NCBI RefSeq assembly: GCF_000169335.1
Contig: NZ_AAXW01000019.1
Coordinates: 1-64,000 of the forward strand
Direction: 5' to 3'
Length of the DNA stretch: 64,000 nucleotides
Origin: Crocosphaera chwakensis CCY0110
GTDB taxonomy: Bacteria > Cyanobacteriota > Cyanobacteriia > Cyanobacteriales > Microcystaceae
Shown here one piece after another: positions 63,468 to 64,000 of the stretch. Below the pieces are notes generated by a model, which saw only the letters and a list, made by a program, of their open reading frames with translations, was not told the DNA's origin and ran no database searches. Numbering within the stretch: position 1 is the first letter of the stretch; every line of letters begins with the position of its first letter. A program made the translations under genes and the position numbers.

Positions 63468-64000
63468 ATGAACGAAGTGAAGTTAATTTCTGGGCGAGGT
63501 ATTCCCTTAGTGGGAGACGATATCGATACCGATCGCATTATTCCAGCGCGATTTTTGCGTTGTGTCACCTTTGACGGCTTAGGAGAGCAAGTTTTTGCTG
63601 ATGATCGTACCCAACTCAAAGGAGAACATCCTTTTGATCAACCTCAGTATCAAGGAGCTAATCTTTTAGTGGTCAATGCTAACTTTGGCTGTGGATCATC
63701 CAGAGAACACGCCCCACAAGCCATCATACGATGGGGGATAAAAGCTATTATCGGAGAAAGTTTTGCCGAAATCTTTTTCGGTAACTGTATTGCCAATGGC
63801 GTTCCTTGTGTTACCGCATCTCCGGAAGCAATCAAAACCTTACAAAGTAAACTACAAAGTAACCCCCAAGCTCAAATTACCCTTGATTTAGCAGCTAAAC
63901 AAGTAAAATGCGATGATTGGGTCGCAACGATTTCGATGGGAGAAGGATCTCGTCAAATGCTTCTTGAAGGAACATGGGATAGTTGTAGTCAGTTAATTCA
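63468..64000 (+). CDS. leuD: 3-isopropylmalate dehydratase small subunit, C-terminus cut off by the window edge
   Basis: The frame is open from an ATG at 63468 to the right edge (about 177 residues). It has the LeuD motifs G-D-D-I-D-T-D-R-I-I-P-A-R-F near the N-terminus, the swivel-domain N-F-G-C-G-S-S-R-E-H-A-P, and F-F-G-N-C-I-A-N-G. With LeuC it isomerises isopropylmalate in leucine synthesis. Only the last residues are outside the window. leuC is not adjacent on the left side. Confidence 0.96.
   Translation, partial: MNEVKLISGRGIPLVGDDIDTDRIIPARFLRCVTFDGLGEQVFADDRTQLKGEHPFDQPQYQGANLLVVNANFGCGSSREHAPQAIIRWGIKAIIGESFAEIFFGNCIANGVPCVTASPEAIKTLQSKLQSNPQAQITLDLAAKQVKCDDWVATISMGEGSRQMLLEGTWDSCSQLI

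Overview
The window comes from a low-GC cyanobacterial chromosome. The evidence is the photosystem II operon rubA-ycf48-psbEFLJ, light-dependent protochlorophyllide reductase (por), Ycf48, the efp-accB pair, and many HIP1 octamers (GCGATCGC). Gene content and AT-richness suggest a unicellular Crocosphaera/Cyanothece-type organism; the genus is an inference, not something proven here.

Layout. (1) 1-19 kb is a signalling block: a truncated GTPase, a REC-histidine kinase, a REC/GGDEF-EAL c-di-GMP protein interrupted by a -1 frameshift, and a giant Ser/Thr kinase-AAA-GAF-15xPAS-hybrid histidine kinase, also interrupted by a -1 frameshift. A second hybrid kinase follows and ends in the same short C-terminal domain. 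(2) 19-26 kb is an ion and envelope block: a c-di-AMP (ydaO/yuaA-type) riboswitch, exoD, a P-type Ca2+-ATPase and two SLC13/ArsB-like permeases, one carrying RCK_C-type domains. (3) 26-32 kb is housekeeping and photosynthesis: a DUF427 protein, argC, ruvC, a NUDIX hydrolase, a membrane protein, psbJ-psbL-psbF-psbE, ycf48 and rubA. (4) 32.6-37.3 kb is a caspase-NTPase-14xWD40 protein, followed by dnaK. (5) 39.8-46.7 kb holds decayed mobile and toxin-antitoxin remnants around wecB, ilvC, accB, efp, a methyltransferase and rnhA. (6) 46.8-52.7 kb has recG, two unrecognised genes, a DUF58 gene and a BASS-type symporter. (7) 52.8-58.1 kb is a two-partner secretion locus (tpsB, tpsA) preceded on the same strand by three tandem copies of a 54-residue secreted peptide gene. 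These three genes are too short for routine gene calling. (8) 58.6-64 kb has por, tRNA-Leu(GAG), a small coiled-coil protein, an ABC1-family kinase, a DegT-family aminotransferase and the start of leuD.

The most novel-looking item is the peptide array at 57,479-58,089: three 165-bp genes on an exact 223-bp period, each with a signal peptide and a mature part ending in a W-C-H-R-C-R motif, directly upstream of the TPS exoprotein. The c-di-AMP riboswitch, the HIP1 sites embedded in inter-PAS linkers and the two matching -1 frameshifts in neighbouring signalling genes also deserve a second look. All functional calls rest on motifs read by eye from the sequence; no database search was possible.
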